Below are positions 35,804-44,859 of a DNA stretch of 64,000 nucleotides, one piece after another. Below the pieces are notes generated by a model. That model saw nothing but the letters and a program-made list of their open reading frames with translations, was not told the origin of the DNA and did not search any database. Origin of the DNA: Sphingomonas sp. IC081 (lineage in GTDB: Bacteria; Pseudomonadota; Alphaproteobacteria; Sphingomonadales; Sphingomonadaceae); the NCBI RefSeq assembly GCF_006874585.1, contig NZ_CP029762.1, forward strand, positions 186,001 through 250,000, given 5' to 3'. The position numbers and the translations under genes were made by a program. Positions within the stretch are counted from its first letter, which is position 1. Every line of letters begins with the position of its first letter.

Positions 35804-36186
35804 TCGTCGTCGCCCCCATCCGCAATCATGCTTTTTTTCAGCAAGCGGTTTTCCAGCGTCAGGTCGGCCACGCATTCCTTGAGCGCCCGGGTCTCTCGGC
35901 GCAGGTCCTGCACCTCGCCGGTGGTCGCGGCGCGGGCGGTGTCACCGGCCAGGCGGCGTTTGCCGGCCTCCATGAACTCCTTGGACCAGGTGTAGTACAG
36001 GCTCTGGGCAATGCCTTCCTTGCGGCACAGCTCGGCAATGCTGTCCTCGCCGCGCAGGCCGTCGAGCACGATGCGGATCTTGTCCTCGGCCGAGAAATGG
36101 CGCCGGGTCTGGCGCCGAATGTCCTTTACCACCCGCTCAGCAGGGGCCTTCACCGGCGATTTTTTCAAGGAGGGTTGGGACTTCAT
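35800..36186 (-). CDS. IS3-family OrfA (DNA-binding)
   Basis: A 128-residue protein: a basic N-terminus (MKSQPSLKKSPVKAP), the helix-turn-helix RIVLDGLRGEDSIAELCRKE, then a leucine-zipper-like region (VQDLRRETRALKECVADLTL). It provides end recognition for the element. The start at 36186 was chosen because it is the only ATG upstream of the conserved domain; a TTG at 36219 is possible. Confidence 0.9.
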   Translation of the reverse strand: MKSQPSLKKSPVKAPAERVVKDIRRQTRRHFSAEDKIRIVLDGLRGEDSIAELCRKEGIAQSLYYTWSKEFMEAGKRRLAGDTARAATTGEVQDLRRETRALKECVADLTLENRLLKKSMIADGGDDE

Positions 36187-36298
36187 CTTCGTTCCTTCGT
36201 CACTACGACGAAGCCCCAACCCTCCTTAAATCACAACCTCAAATCTGTGCCATGGGTGCTGACGGGGGACAGACGCGGAAGTCCAGGAGACGCACAAC

Positions 36299-36529
36299 GT
36301 GGAGCGGCTTCGCCGCCTGTTACCCCCTGACGTGCAGCACTTGGTGGCGTTGAGCGCCCCGGCAGTGCTGGCGGTGGGTCTGGTTGGCCGGAATCCTGCG
36401 TTTCAGGGCTCTCACCCAGGGCTTCAGTCGATGAACCGCAAATATGTTGTGACTGGTGCGACCCCAAGAATACGCGCCGAAGCGCGGTGCGAACTTTTCG
36501 CTCGGGATGTTCTCGGGCTTCAGAAATAG
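36299..36529 (+). CDS. short open frame of doubtful status
   Basis: A 76-residue frame in the 387-bp gap between the IS3 element and the HNH-like gene. Composition is ordinary and no motif or family is seen. It may be part of a gene cut by the IS3 element, since it begins only 28 bases from the element's end, or a chance frame. Confidence 0.25.
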   Translation: MERLRRLLPPDVQHLVALSAPAVLAVGLVGRNPAFQGSHPGLQSMNRKYVVTGATPRIRAEARCELFARDVLGLQK

Positions 36530-36658
36530 CGCGCTTCAAGCTCGCTTTTGCACGAACCTGCCGGGGTACGCGTGGTGAATGTTGTGCAACGAGTGGGAAC
36601 GGCTAGAGGATGGCCGTTGGCGAGAACTGGCCCTGAGACCGCGTAGGGAAGGAAGCGA

Positions 36659-37245
36659 GTGAGCTGCTACTATCAAGGCTGTACAGCGAAGGGAACGACG
36701 ACGGAACACGTGCCGCCTAAGGCATTTTTTCCGAAGGATGAGCGGTTTCAGCTTCTTACGGTGAAATCTTGCCACGCCCACAATACCGGAAAATCTCAGG
36801 ATGACCTATATGCTATAGCGCAGATTTGCATGAACGCGTCGCCGAACAACAGGGCGCGCGAGGTGTGGATGAGGTCTGTCGCACCCCAGTTGAAGCATCA
36901 GCAAGGCAAACTTCGCAAGATGCTTTCGGAAGGCGCAGTGAAAGCTGGACAGGGGGTCGCGTATCGCGTTGATATCAGGCGGCTTGATGGCTTTTTCACC
37001 GCCCTGTCCTTGGGGCTGATATCCGCCTCCAAGAAGAGGTCGCTTCCTACCCATTACGTCATCCATCACATCTACCATAGCCTCTCTTCTGATGACGGAT
37101 CGGAAGACAAACTTGAGGCGGCTATAGAGAGTTTCTATCGCGGGAAACCGGTTGCGGCGCTTGAGTTTGGAAAACCCGATCTAAAAAATGAGAGAATTTA
37201 CACCGCTGAAATTCATGGCCGGCCAAATTTCGCGGGCAGCATAAC
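36659..37245 (+). pseudogene. HNH-like nuclease gene truncated by IS21
   Basis: 195 codons remain of a protein beginning with a Cys-rich CYYQGCTAKGTTTEHVPPKA, then SCHAHNTGKSQDD, an arrangement of Cys/His residues like an HNH or zinc-finger nuclease (EHVPPK in place of the usual HHI). The middle section is hydrophobic-basic and unknown. The native reading frame ends at the border of IS21 copy 2 (37246) and continues a few codons into it. GTG start at 36659 follows GGAAGGAAG. The real C-terminus is unknown. Confidence 0.55.
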
Positions 37246-37361
37246 TGTGGAGCGGCGTGCAAAATTGACCCCCTTAGCGGGGTGATCGGCGTCTAAAATT
37301 GACCCCCTTCATCTCATTGTGAGAAGCGCCGCCGTTTCGGTTCCGGACGGCGGGTACAGGG

Positions 37362-38876
37362 ATGTTGGTTGTGGAGACGATTACGAGGATCCGTCGGGAG
37401 CACCGGGACGGTAAGCCGATCAAGGCGATAGCGCGGGATTTGCGGCTGTCGCGCAACACGGTGCGCAAGGCGATCCGGGCGCCGAACGCGGATGCCAGTT
37501 ACGAGCGCAAGGAACAGCATCGGCCGCAGACCGGCCCTTTCAGCACTCGCCTGGAAGAACTGCTTGAAGAGAACGAAGGGCTGCCCCGGCGTGACCGGCT
37601 TCGCATGACGCGGATCCATGATCTGCTTCAGCGCGAAGGGTTTGGCGGCTCTTATGACGCTGTGCGGCGCTATGCTGCACGCTGGAAGCGTGAGCGTCGC
37701 GTTGACGCCGGCGATATGACCAAGGCGTTCATCCCGTTGATGTACCGGCCCGGCGAGGCTTACCAGTTCGACTGGAGCCATGAGGACGTCGAGATCGCCG
37801 GCAAGCCAATGCGCGTGAAGGTCGCGCATATGCGGTTTTGCTGGTCACGGGCACCATTTGTCCGTGCCTATCCTCGCGAGACGCAAGAGATGGTGTTCGA
37901 CGCACATGCCCGCGCCTTTGCCTTCTTCGGTGGGATTCCGACGCGCGGCATCTACGACAATATGAAGACGGCGGTGACGACGGTGTTCACCGGCAAGGAA
38001 CGCCTGTTCAACCGGCGGTTTCTGATCATGACGGACCACTATCGCGTTGAGCCGGTGGCCTGTAGTCCTGCCGCAGGGTGGGAGAAGGGTCAGGTCGAGA
38101 ACCAGGTTCAGACCAGTAGGGAGCGCCTGTTCAAGCCGCGCCTGCGCTTTGCCAGCCTCGAGGAACTGAACATCTGGCTGGAAGCCGAGTGCCGGCGCTG
38201 GGCGGAACGCAACCAGCATCCTGACCAGGAAGGCATGACGATCGCGCAGGCGCTGGAGGTGGAGCGGCCGATGCTGCAACCGCTACCGGTTCCCTTCGAC
38301 GGGTTCTTCGAGAGCGAACACGTAGCCAGTTCGACGTGCCTCGTGAGCTTCGATCGCAATCGGTACTCGGTGATGGCAAAGGCGGCCCATCAGGCTGTGC
38401 AGGTGCGGGCCTATGCAACGCGCATCGTGATCCGCTGCGACGGCGCTGTCGTGGCCGAACACGAACGGGTCTTCGGCCGGAACCAGACAATCTTCGATCC
38501 ATGGCACTACCTGCCCATCCTCGCCCGCAAGCCCGGTGCGTTGCGCAATGGTGCTCCCTTCCAGGACTGGGCTCTCCCACCTGCACTGGCCCAATTGCGG
38601 CGTAAGTTGGGCAAGGGCGACGATGCCGACCGGCGCTTTGTACGCGTCCTCGCCGCTGTCCCCGAAGATGGCCTGGAGGCTGTCGAGGCCGCAGTGCGCG
38701 AGGCACTCAGCGCCGGTACTATCAGCGACGAGATCATCCTCAACATCCTGTCCCGTCGCCGCGAGCCTCATGATGCCCAGGCTATGGACGTCGTCGTCAA
38801 CCTGAAGCTCAAGCATCCGCCAGAGGCGAACTGCGGCCGCTACGATACCGTGCGAGACCTCGATGCAGCGGCATGA
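37362..38876 (+). CDS. istA: IS21-family transposase IstA (copy 2)
   Basis: Identical in sequence to the 504-residue transposase at 21806-23320, with the same helix-turn-helix and DDE landmarks. The gene is on the opposite strand to copy 1. It is complete, so copy 2 could transpose. Confidence 0.93.
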   Translation: MLVVETITRIRREHRDGKPIKAIARDLRLSRNTVRKAIRAPNADASYERKEQHRPQTGPFSTRLEELLEENEGLPRRDRLRMTRIHDLLQREGFGGSYDAVRRYAARWKRERRVDAGDMTKAFIPLMYRPGEAYQFDWSHEDVEIAGKPMRVKVAHMRFCWSRAPFVRAYPRETQEMVFDAHARAFAFFGGIPTRGIYDNMKTAVTTVFTGKERLFNRRFLIMTDHYRVEPVACSPAAGWEKGQVENQVQTSRERLFKPRLRFASLEELNIWLEAECRRWAERNQHPDQEGMTIAQALEVERPMLQPLPVPFDGFFESEHVASSTCLVSFDRNRYSVMAKAAHQAVQVRAYATRIVIRCDGAVVAEHERVFGRNQTIFDPWHYLPILARKPGALRNGAPFQDWALPPALAQLRRKLGKGDDADRRFVRVLAAVPEDGLEAVEAAVREALSAGTISDEIILNILSRRREPHDAQAMDVVVNLKLKHPPEANCGRYDTVRDLDAAA

Positions 38877-39591
38877 GATCATGGCCGCCCTCAAGGGGCT
38901 GGGGCTCAAGGGCATGGTGGCGGCCTTCGATGATGCCGTCACCAACGGCATCCGCCGAGACAGAACGGTCATGGAGATGTTGGGCGACCTGTTGCGTGCG
39001 GAGACGGCGCACCGGGATGCGGCATCGATCCGTTATCGCATGACCGCAGCCAAGCTTCCGGCGATCAAGGACCTGGATGGGTTCATGTTCGATGGCACGC
39101 CGATCAACGAAGGACTGATCCGCTCGCTTCATACGGGCTCGTTCCTGCCGGAACGGCGCAATATCGTGCTGATCGGCGGAACAGGCACGGGCAAGACTCA
39201 TCTGGCTCTCGCCATCACCGCCGCAGTGGTGCGCGCCGGTGCCAGAGGCCGATACTTCAATACGGTCGATCTGGTGAACCGGCTTGAGGAAGAGGCTCGC
39301 CTGGGCAAGGCCGGCAGCCTTGCCACCCAACTCTCGCGGCTTGATCTCGTGGTGCTTGACGAGCTCGGCTACCTGCCGTTCGCCCGGTCCGGTGGCCAGA
39401 TGCTCTTCCACCTGATCAGCAAGCTCTACGAAAAGACCTCGGTCATTATCACGACCAATCTCGCCTTCGGCGAATGGCCGAGCGTCTTCCACGACCCCAA
39501 GATGACCACCGCTCTTCTCGATCGCATCACGCACCACTGCGACATCATCGAGACGGGCAATGACAGCTGGCGGTTCAAAAACCGGAACTGA
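38863..39591 (+). CDS. istB: IS21-family helper ATPase IstB (copy 2)
   Basis: Identical to the 242-residue ATPase at 21091-21819, with Walker A GGTGTGKTH and Walker B LVVLDELGYLP. It overlaps the istA stop by 14 bases. The 210 bases after it belong to the element's terminal region. Confidence 0.93.
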   Translation: MQRHEIMAALKGLGLKGMVAAFDDAVTNGIRRDRTVMEMLGDLLRAETAHRDAASIRYRMTAAKLPAIKDLDGFMFDGTPINEGLIRSLHTGSFLPERRNIVLIGGTGTGKTHLALAITAAVVRAGARGRYFNTVDLVNRLEEEARLGKAGSLATQLSRLDLVVLDELGYLPFARSGGQMLFHLISKLYEKTSVIITTNLAFGEWPSVFHDPKMTTALLDRITHHCDIIETGNDSWRFKNRN

Positions 39592-39803
39592 GCCGAAAAC
39601 CCCTTCCCCCGGACCCCCATCCCCGGCGGTTAACCCGGTGGGTCAACAGGGACCTCCCACGGACGCCGCCGCCAGCACACCTGACGGTGCGCGTCGTCGT
39701 CCGTGGGCCCCTCCTATCGACTACCGGGATAACCGCCAGACTACCGAAAGGTGGGGTCAATATTGGGCGCCGATAGGGGGTCAGTTTTGCGCGCCGGTTG
39801 ACA

Positions 39804-40220
39804 CTCTTGGCTCGCAAGGAAGGCGTCCATAATCTCGGCTTCCCTAGCCGCAGGTGCAACGTCCAGGACTACCGTTGCTCCAAGTTCGACGTCGGGGTGA
39901 AAAGCACATTGTCCGGCGAACCACATTGCCTCCGACAATGGTTCGATAGCGTGCCATGTCGTCATTACGAACTTGTGGTCGGGGATATCACCAAAATCGA
40001 ACTCTTCGAGGACCGCCCAATCAACGGAATCGTGCCAGTCTTCGCACTCAAGACCCCAAGCAATGACATATAGGCAGCCGCTCGCCACAAGCCATTTGGC
40101 GATGCGATGCCGCCATTCTTTTGTAACCGTCACATCGGAAACAACCAGGGCGCGGAACGGGCCGCAAGTTAGTTCTGGCGGGCTTTGTTCCGGCGATAAA
40201 TGCACATACCTGAGTTCCAT
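39804..40220 (-). pseudogene. unrecognised gene truncated by IS21 (3' end lost)
   Basis: 139 codons of a soluble protein starting MELRYVHLSPEQSPPELT. It has many Trp/His residues (WHDSVDWAVLEEFDFGD, HKFVMTTWHAIEPLSEAMWF). It resembles conserved hypothetical proteins of unknown function (DUF7684-like, from memory), with no catalytic motif I can name. The native frame runs into IS21 copy 2 at 39804 and picks up about 20 foreign residues. Start at 40220 is the only ATG in frame. Confidence 0.6.
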
Positions 40221-40384
40221 GCCTGAGGCTTACCGCATTCCAGCCAATCGGCAATTCCCTCAGACTGCTCCCGGCCGGTTTCTGAAACTGGCTGATCTGA
40301 TCTGTAGCGCGACAAACAGGATGAGGATTGCGCGTCAATCAGGATGAGAATGTGATTGTCGCGGCGCGTCATTCAGTGCCGATT

Positions 40385-41242
40385 TTAATTGTCGCTGGCA
40401 AGGACCTCGTTCTCATCCTGATTGTCGCGGATGGTCTCGAGGACTTTGGGTGTGGTGTAGGCGGCAGGACGTCCAGCCCCGGTGCGGCGGGCCTGGGCTG
40501 TGCGCCGGCGATAGCTTTCGACGTTCATCTCGAAGATCGTGGCGTGATGTACGAGCCTGTCGACTGCAGCGAGCGTCATTGCCGGGTCCGGGAAGACGCG
40601 GTTCCACTCACCGAAGGGTTGGTTGGCGGTGATGAGCAAGGATCTGCGTTCGTATCGGGCGCTGATCAATTCGAAGAGGACGGAGGTTTCCGCCTGATCG
40701 CGCGAGACGTAGGCGAAGTCGTCGAGGATGAGCAGATGGTACTTGTCGAGCTTGGCGATGGCGGATTCCAGCGTCAGTTCGCGGCGAGCGACCTGCAGAC
40801 GCTGAACGAGGTCGGAGGTGCGGGTGAACAGCGCTCGCCAGCCATTTTCCACCAATGCCAGGCCGATCGCCGCCGCCAGATGGCTTTTACCGCCGCCTGG
40901 CGGGCCGAACAGGATGAGATTGGAACCCTGGTCGAGCCAGCCATCGCCGGCGCACAGGGCCATGACCTGAGCCTTGGAGATCATTGGCACAGCCTCGAAG
41001 GCGAAGCAGTCCAGTGTCTTGCCCGCCGGCAGGTGGGCTTCGGCAAGATGACGCCCGATCCGGCGGCGATCGCGTTCGGCGAGTTCGTGTTCGGCGAGAG
41101 CTGCAAGGAACCGGCTCGCGGGCCATCCTTCCTTATCCGCCTGGGCCGCAAAATCTCCCCAGATATGCTTGATGGTTGGCAGGCGCAGTTCATTGAGCAT
41201 CAGGCTCAGGCGCTGTGCGTCGATCATGGGAGCCGTGCTCAT
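40385..41242 (-). CDS. istB: IS21-family helper ATPase IstB
   Basis: A 285-residue AAA+ protein: Walker A is FGPPGGGKSH near 110-119, Walker B is LLILDDFAYVS near 170-180, with SLLITANQPFGEWNRVF following. The N-terminal helix (LSLMLNELRLPTIKHIW) replaces the region found in the other IstB types. ATG 41242 follows the istA stop by overlap. It is a different subtype from the other IstB forms here. Confidence 0.92.
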   Translation of the reverse strand: MSTAPMIDAQRLSLMLNELRLPTIKHIWGDFAAQADKEGWPASRFLAALAEHELAERDRRRIGRHLAEAHLPAGKTLDCFAFEAVPMISKAQVMALCAGDGWLDQGSNLILFGPPGGGKSHLAAAIGLALVENGWRALFTRTSDLVQRLQVARRELTLESAIAKLDKYHLLILDDFAYVSRDQAETSVLFELISARYERRSLLITANQPFGEWNRVFPDPAMTLAAVDRLVHHATIFEMNVESYRRRTAQARRTGAGRPAAYTTPKVLETIRDNQDENEVLASDN

Positions 41243-42744
41243 GCTGCTTCTCCCTGTTCGATCAGCCCGTCGTAGATCGAGAGCGACACCATCTCGACTA
41301 CGACTTCGGGTAAAGTGGCGGGATCGGGGCTGAAGCGTGCCCGTAATGCCGCCAGGCATGGGATCCTGCGGATCGCCAGGTCCTCCTCCAGGAGATGGGC
41401 GAGCTCCGCCTCGCAGGCGCGCTCGTGGGCCATGGCCAGAAGCTCGACCATGATCCGGCAGGCTTCTTTCTCGCCCACGGCGTCCAGCAAGTGCTCGAAC
41501 ATGAGGCGGTAGGGCGCGCGGGGGAACAGGCTGTCACGATAGACCAATCCCCGCAGGGCCATCGGCTTGCGGCGCAGGGAATGAATGACATGACGATAAT
41601 CGACAACGTGGCCGTGCTTGCCGTTCGCACCGGCGCGGCCGCGCTGCAGGGTCATGAGCCTTGTGCCGCCGATGAAGACATCGAGACGGTCGTCGTAAAG
41701 GCGCACTCGCAGGCGATGTCCGATCAGGCGCGAGGGGACCGTGTAGAACACCTTGCGCAGGGTGAAGCCGCCCGAGGACGTCACCGTCACGAGGACTTCC
41801 TCGTAATCGGTTGTCCGCATGTTTGGGAGGGATCGCAGCGCCTTGCGTTCGGCATCGATGCCGGGACCATGGCGCCGGTTCCTTGCGGTCACGACTTCGT
41901 CGATGAAGCGGCGATAATCGGCAAGGTCGGTGAAGTCCGTGGTTCCGCGCAGCAACAGCGCGTCCTTCACTGCGGCCTTGATATGGCCGTGGGCGCTCTC
42001 GATCGCACCGTTCTCGTGAGCAATGCCTGTGTTGTTGCGCGTCGGCTCCATTCCATAATGGGCGCATAGGGCGTCATACCGCCTGGTCAGGTCGGCCTTC
42101 GTATCGGCGTCCAGATTGCGGAAGGCGGCCGACAGGCTGTCGGTGCGGTGGAGCCTGGGCGCTCCGCCGGCAGACCAGAGCGCATTCTGCAGCCCTTCGG
42201 CCAGGGCGACGAAACTCTCGCCGCCCAAAATGACATGCCCATGTTCAAAGCCACCGCAAGGCAGGCGGAAGTGATAGAGCAAGTGATCCAGCGGTGCCCC
42301 GGCGATGGCGACGTCCAGATCGTTCATGCACGTAAAATCGGACATGCCGAGCCGACCCGGTTCATGAACCTGCCTGAAGATGACTTCCCGATCCTGGCCG
42401 TTCAGAGCGCGCCAGTCGCGAATACGCCTCTCCAGGGTTCGTCGTGAGCCGAACTCGGTATCCGGGTACCGGCGGCGCAGTTCCTCGAAGATCGCGACAG
42501 GACGAAGACCGGGGGCGGCCTCCAGCATCGGCACGACGACTTCTTCGAAAATGCCTGATAGCGGATCAGGCCGCCGTCGGCCGCGCGGCGCCTGTCGCTG
42601 GGAACGCAGGCGCGCATCCTGCAGCACCCGGTAGCCGGTCGCCGGGCTGAAACCGGCCTTGGCCGCCGCCAGGGCGACGGGATCGTTACGTCTGTGGGTC
42701 ATGAAAAGTCTCACCTGATGATCGTTGATGTGTCGGCCCGCCAC
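41239..42744 (-). CDS. istA: IS21-family transposase IstA
   Basis: A 501-residue transposase. A helix-turn-helix (VALAAAKAGFSPATGYRVLQ) is followed by the DDE core: GMSDFTCMNDLDVAI near 133-147 supplies the first Asp, LHRTDSLSAAFRNL near 200 the next, and NGAIESAHGHIK near 248-259 the Glu. The GTG at 42744 follows GGAGGAGG at good spacing, so it is preferred. The element has both genes complete. Confidence 0.92.
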   Translation of the reverse strand: MAGRHINDHQVRLFMTHRRNDPVALAAAKAGFSPATGYRVLQDARLRSQRQAPRGRRRPDPLSGIFEEVVVPMLEAAPGLRPVAIFEELRRRYPDTEFGSRRTLERRIRDWRALNGQDREVIFRQVHEPGRLGMSDFTCMNDLDVAIAGAPLDHLLYHFRLPCGGFEHGHVILGGESFVALAEGLQNALWSAGGAPRLHRTDSLSAAFRNLDADTKADLTRRYDALCAHYGMEPTRNNTGIAHENGAIESAHGHIKAAVKDALLLRGTTDFTDLADYRRFIDEVVTARNRRHGPGIDAERKALRSLPNMRTTDYEEVLVTVTSSGGFTLRKVFYTVPSRLIGHRLRVRLYDDRLDVFIGGTRLMTLQRGRAGANGKHGHVVDYRHVIHSLRRKPMALRGLVYRDSLFPRAPYRLMFEHLLDAVGEKEACRIMVELLAMAHERACEAELAHLLEEDLAIRRIPCLAALRARFSPDPATLPEVVVEMVSLSIYDGLIEQGEAA

Positions 42745-43083
42745 ACGTCAGGTCCTCCTCCCTGGGAAAACCCAATGCATAGCGACCACCACGACCATCA
42801 CAGGCACCCTTCAAAAGGCGCCTCCTGCGTTCCGGGATCGGCTACGGGCTACGCCCTTCGCCAATCCCGGAACGCAGGATTCTCATCTTGTTTGTCGCGC
42901 TTTCTCAACCTGAATGTCGCGCGACACTGATCGATAAGTAAAGCGAACTGTCAGATTTCGGGTGCTTCAAATCCGCCCTACAACGACCGACAAGGGCGCT
43001 AGGCAATCGCCGAATCGGAGCCTTTGCGGAAGTCGAGATACCAACGTAGGCTCTTCGGCCAAGCTAATTGAAAGAGCCTCGGA

Positions 43084-43326
43084 ATGCGATTGCCCATTCG
43101 AAATTACCTGGCGACCCCACTTACGATTTTCATCGAGCCAATTTGCGATCAATACGAGGTCCCTCCGGGTGGCGAAGCTGCAGTAATTCTCGATGATGGG
43201 CATCCTCATTCAATTGATGTGCATCCCGACAACTGGGTTTCGATCTGGAACGAGGGCGATAGCTTGGCTCAAGTCGAAATTTTTGACCGGCACCAGTTCG
43301 GCACACCATCTCGCCCAATTTCGTAG
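43084..43326 (+). CDS. 80-residue unrecognised protein
   Basis: A small acidic protein (MRLPIRNYLATPLTIFIEPI, then DQYEVPPGGEAAVILDDGHPHSIDVHP). The Pro/Gly/His-rich middle looks like a small cupin-like or beta-sandwich fold, but I cannot assign a family. It has weak ribosome-site support. The start at 43084 is the only ATG in frame. Confidence 0.45.
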   Translation: MRLPIRNYLATPLTIFIEPICDQYEVPPGGEAAVILDDGHPHSIDVHPDNWVSIWNEGDSLAQVEIFDRHQFGTPSRPIS

Positions 43327-43368
43327 TTTTCCGGCATGACCGGTTTCGGGAGCGCGCCTTCGAACACT

Positions 43369-43400
43369 GAGCGACCAACTTGGGCGCGTGGCAGAATTTC
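43369..43400 (+). repeat. dispersed repeat, copy A
   Basis: A 32-base segment (GACCAACTTGGGCGCGTGGC inside it) recurs at 44780-44811 with two differences. Both copies lie between small genes and may be sphingomonad dispersed elements. A related tail (CGCCCCATTGCGG) appears near 43943 and 44818. Confidence 0.6.
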
Positions 43401-43472
43401 CACTTGCACCCCGTTGCAGCCGCAACATTGCCGCCGCTGCTCCATCGTCAATAGACCTCGACGGGGGTGACG

Positions 43473-43799
43473 ATGAGAGTGCTGCTACTAAGCGTAGTGC
43501 TGACCGGATGCTCCACGCCGGATATCTATCCGTCGCGTGACCATGCCTACTGGGATCAGCCCACCACAGGATGGTATTGGGTCGCCGAGGGCGTTGAAGC
43601 TGCTGCAGTTATAAAGGCAGCGGCGGGTTGTGGCGCGAAGGTGGACGGCAGCACCGCCAATCATGGGCTAGTGCCGCCCGGCTTCTCTACGGGCGTTTTT
43701 CGTTTCGTTGGTGAGAACAGCGCGTCGGCTCGCGAGTGCACGATCAGCCGCCTGGCAGCCGTTCCGGCACTGACTACCTATCTGCGATCACAGCGATGA
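43473..43799 (+). CDS. small lipoprotein
   Basis: A 108-residue protein with a short signal and lipobox (MRVLLLSVVLTGCST; Cys at residue 13). The mature part has two Trp-rich segments (YWDQPTTGWYWVAEGVEA) and no recognisable enzyme motif. It is predicted to be lipid-anchored in the envelope. ATG 43473 follows GGGGGTG. Confidence 0.6.
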   Translation: MRVLLLSVVLTGCSTPDIYPSRDHAYWDQPTTGWYWVAEGVEAAAVIKAAAGCGAKVDGSTANHGLVPPGFSTGVFRFVGENSASARECTISRLAAVPALTTYLRSQR

Positions 43800-44037
43800 A
43801 TCTGGCATTCGCAAGATTCCCCACACCTTCTTCCCAACCAGCGCAACGACTGACCGACGGGCTGGCATTGAATGGCTGCTTCCAAGGTCATCAGATCGCG
43901 CCTAGAGCATCTGGCTAGGGCGCAATGCGGGCCAGCTGCATACGCCCCATTGCGGTCATCGCGTCAACCCTGTTGCAGAGGTTCTAGATTTGGCTAGATG
44001 CTCGGGGAGCAATTAACATTCATGGACGGATTGCGGC

Positions 44038-44247
44038 ATGCCTGCTCGTGACTTCTGGAAATCCGCTCCACAGGGCATGATAATTTGTGCTGTTCTAATG
44101 CTGGTCACACTTATTCCTTCGGCTCTGAATTACTATCTGAGCCTTGGTTGGTTCGGCTCTCACGACCGATTGGCATTCGGTGCATCCGCAATTTTTGGCC
44201 TAATTTTAGCTCGCCGCATCCAGGTTTGGCATGCCGAAGGGCGATGA
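44038..44247 (+). CDS. 69-residue membrane protein
   Basis: A small protein with two hydrophobic segments (MIICAVLMLVTLIPSALNYYL and LAFGASAIFGLILA), probably inner-membrane. No family recognised. It sits with other small envelope proteins. Confidence 0.5.
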   Translation: MPARDFWKSAPQGMIICAVLMLVTLIPSALNYYLSLGWFGSHDRLAFGASAIFGLILARRIQVWHAEGR

Positions 44248-44387
44248 CTTAAGCGTCCGCTTCCCACCCATCTAAGCTGCTGGTCGATCTGGTCGGCAAG
44301 GGAAAGCGGACGGGCCGCTCCCTGACGCATCATATCGGCCCTCGAGCGGCCTACTTGGGCGCCAAACGGTCCAGTGCATGCGCGTCC

Positions 44388-44669
44388 TTAGCTTCCCCGC
44401 TGTCGACGGAAAATGATGCTAGAAAGCGCGGGCACCACCAACATCACACCGAAGACGCCAATCGCGCCGATACCGATCACAAGCATCTCGGCAGTGGCGT
44501 CAGATAGATCGCGGGTCGCAGGCATCACTGCTCCCGCAAATGCCGCGCCAAGCGAAACCATTATTGCAAGCCCACCGCAAGCGATGAGCTTTATGGGGGC
44601 GATCTTGCCTTGAACGAAATATGCGATGAGGGCCAACGGCAGTATTGCAATGCAGAGGCTTTTTTCCAT
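44388..44669 (-). CDS. 93-residue membrane protein
   Basis: Three hydrophobic segments (ILPLALIAYFVQG, IACGGLAIMVSLGAAFAGAVM, MLVIGIGAIGVFGVMLVVPAL) with a basic C-terminus (FRRQRGS). Family unknown. The start at ATG 44669 is preferred over the longer frame. It is on the opposite strand to neighbours. Confidence 0.5.
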   Translation of the reverse strand: MEKSLCIAILPLALIAYFVQGKIAPIKLIACGGLAIMVSLGAAFAGAVMPATRDLSDATAEMLVIGIGAIGVFGVMLVVPALSSIIFRRQRGS

Positions 44670-44779
44670 CCCTTCAACATAGCTGCTGCCTGGCTGAAAG
44701 CCAGTCAATCCGGCTGTTGACGAACCTAGTCGAAAAGGAAACCAGACCGACCGCAGCTCGGCGCGTCAAATTGGCCTCT

Positions 44780-44811
44780 GAACGACCAACTTGGGCGCGT
44801 GGCGGAATTTC
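44780..44811 (+). repeat. dispersed repeat, copy B
   Basis: Thirty of 32 bases match copy A at 43369. It lies between two small genes, 80 bp upstream of the next lipoprotein start. Confidence 0.6.
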
Positions 44812-44859
44812 GGCACACGCCCCATTGCGGACATCAACTGTGTGTGTGATCTTCAATTC

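Larger units (their letters stand above)
34749..36271 (-). mobile_element. IS3-family element, 1523 bp
   Basis: Imperfect terminal repeats were located by comparing both ends: TGTCCGTCGTCAGAACATTT at 34749 and the inverted partner reading TGTCCCCCGTCAGCACCCAT at 36271, about 22 of 29 positions matching and starting TG as IS3 ends do. It carries two overlapping genes on the minus strand. The flanking triplets (CGT and GAC) do not match, so no target duplication was found. Confidence 0.85.
37246..39803 (+). mobile_element. IS21-family element, copy 2 (2558 bp)
   Basis: Begins TGTGGAGCGGCG (37246) and ends CGGTTGACA (39803), mirroring copy 1, with the same length and identical encoded proteins, but in plus orientation. 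Flanks (GCATAAC left, CTCTTGGC right) do not match, so no target duplication. It interrupts an HNH-like gene on the left and a minus-strand gene on the right. Copies 1 and 2 together form 2.56-kb inverted repeats around 13.8 kb. Confidence 0.93.
40303..42926 (-). mobile_element. third IS21-family element type, 2624 bp, with 6-bp duplication
   Basis: Ends: TGTAGCGCGACA at 40303 and the inverse TGTCGCGCGACA at 42926, followed inside by further related repeats (GCGACAAACAGGATGAG type). Both flanks carry CTGATC (40297-40302 and 42927-42932), a perfect 6-bp target duplication. It encodes istA and istB on the minus strand. It is the only IS21-type element in the window with visible duplication, so it is probably the most recent arrival. 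Confidence 0.95.

Noticed and set aside
23437..37245. Inverted IS21 copies read as a composite transposon
   Set aside because: No matching target duplication exists at the outer ends, and both outer flanks are truncated unrelated genes; a mobile composite unit is not supported.
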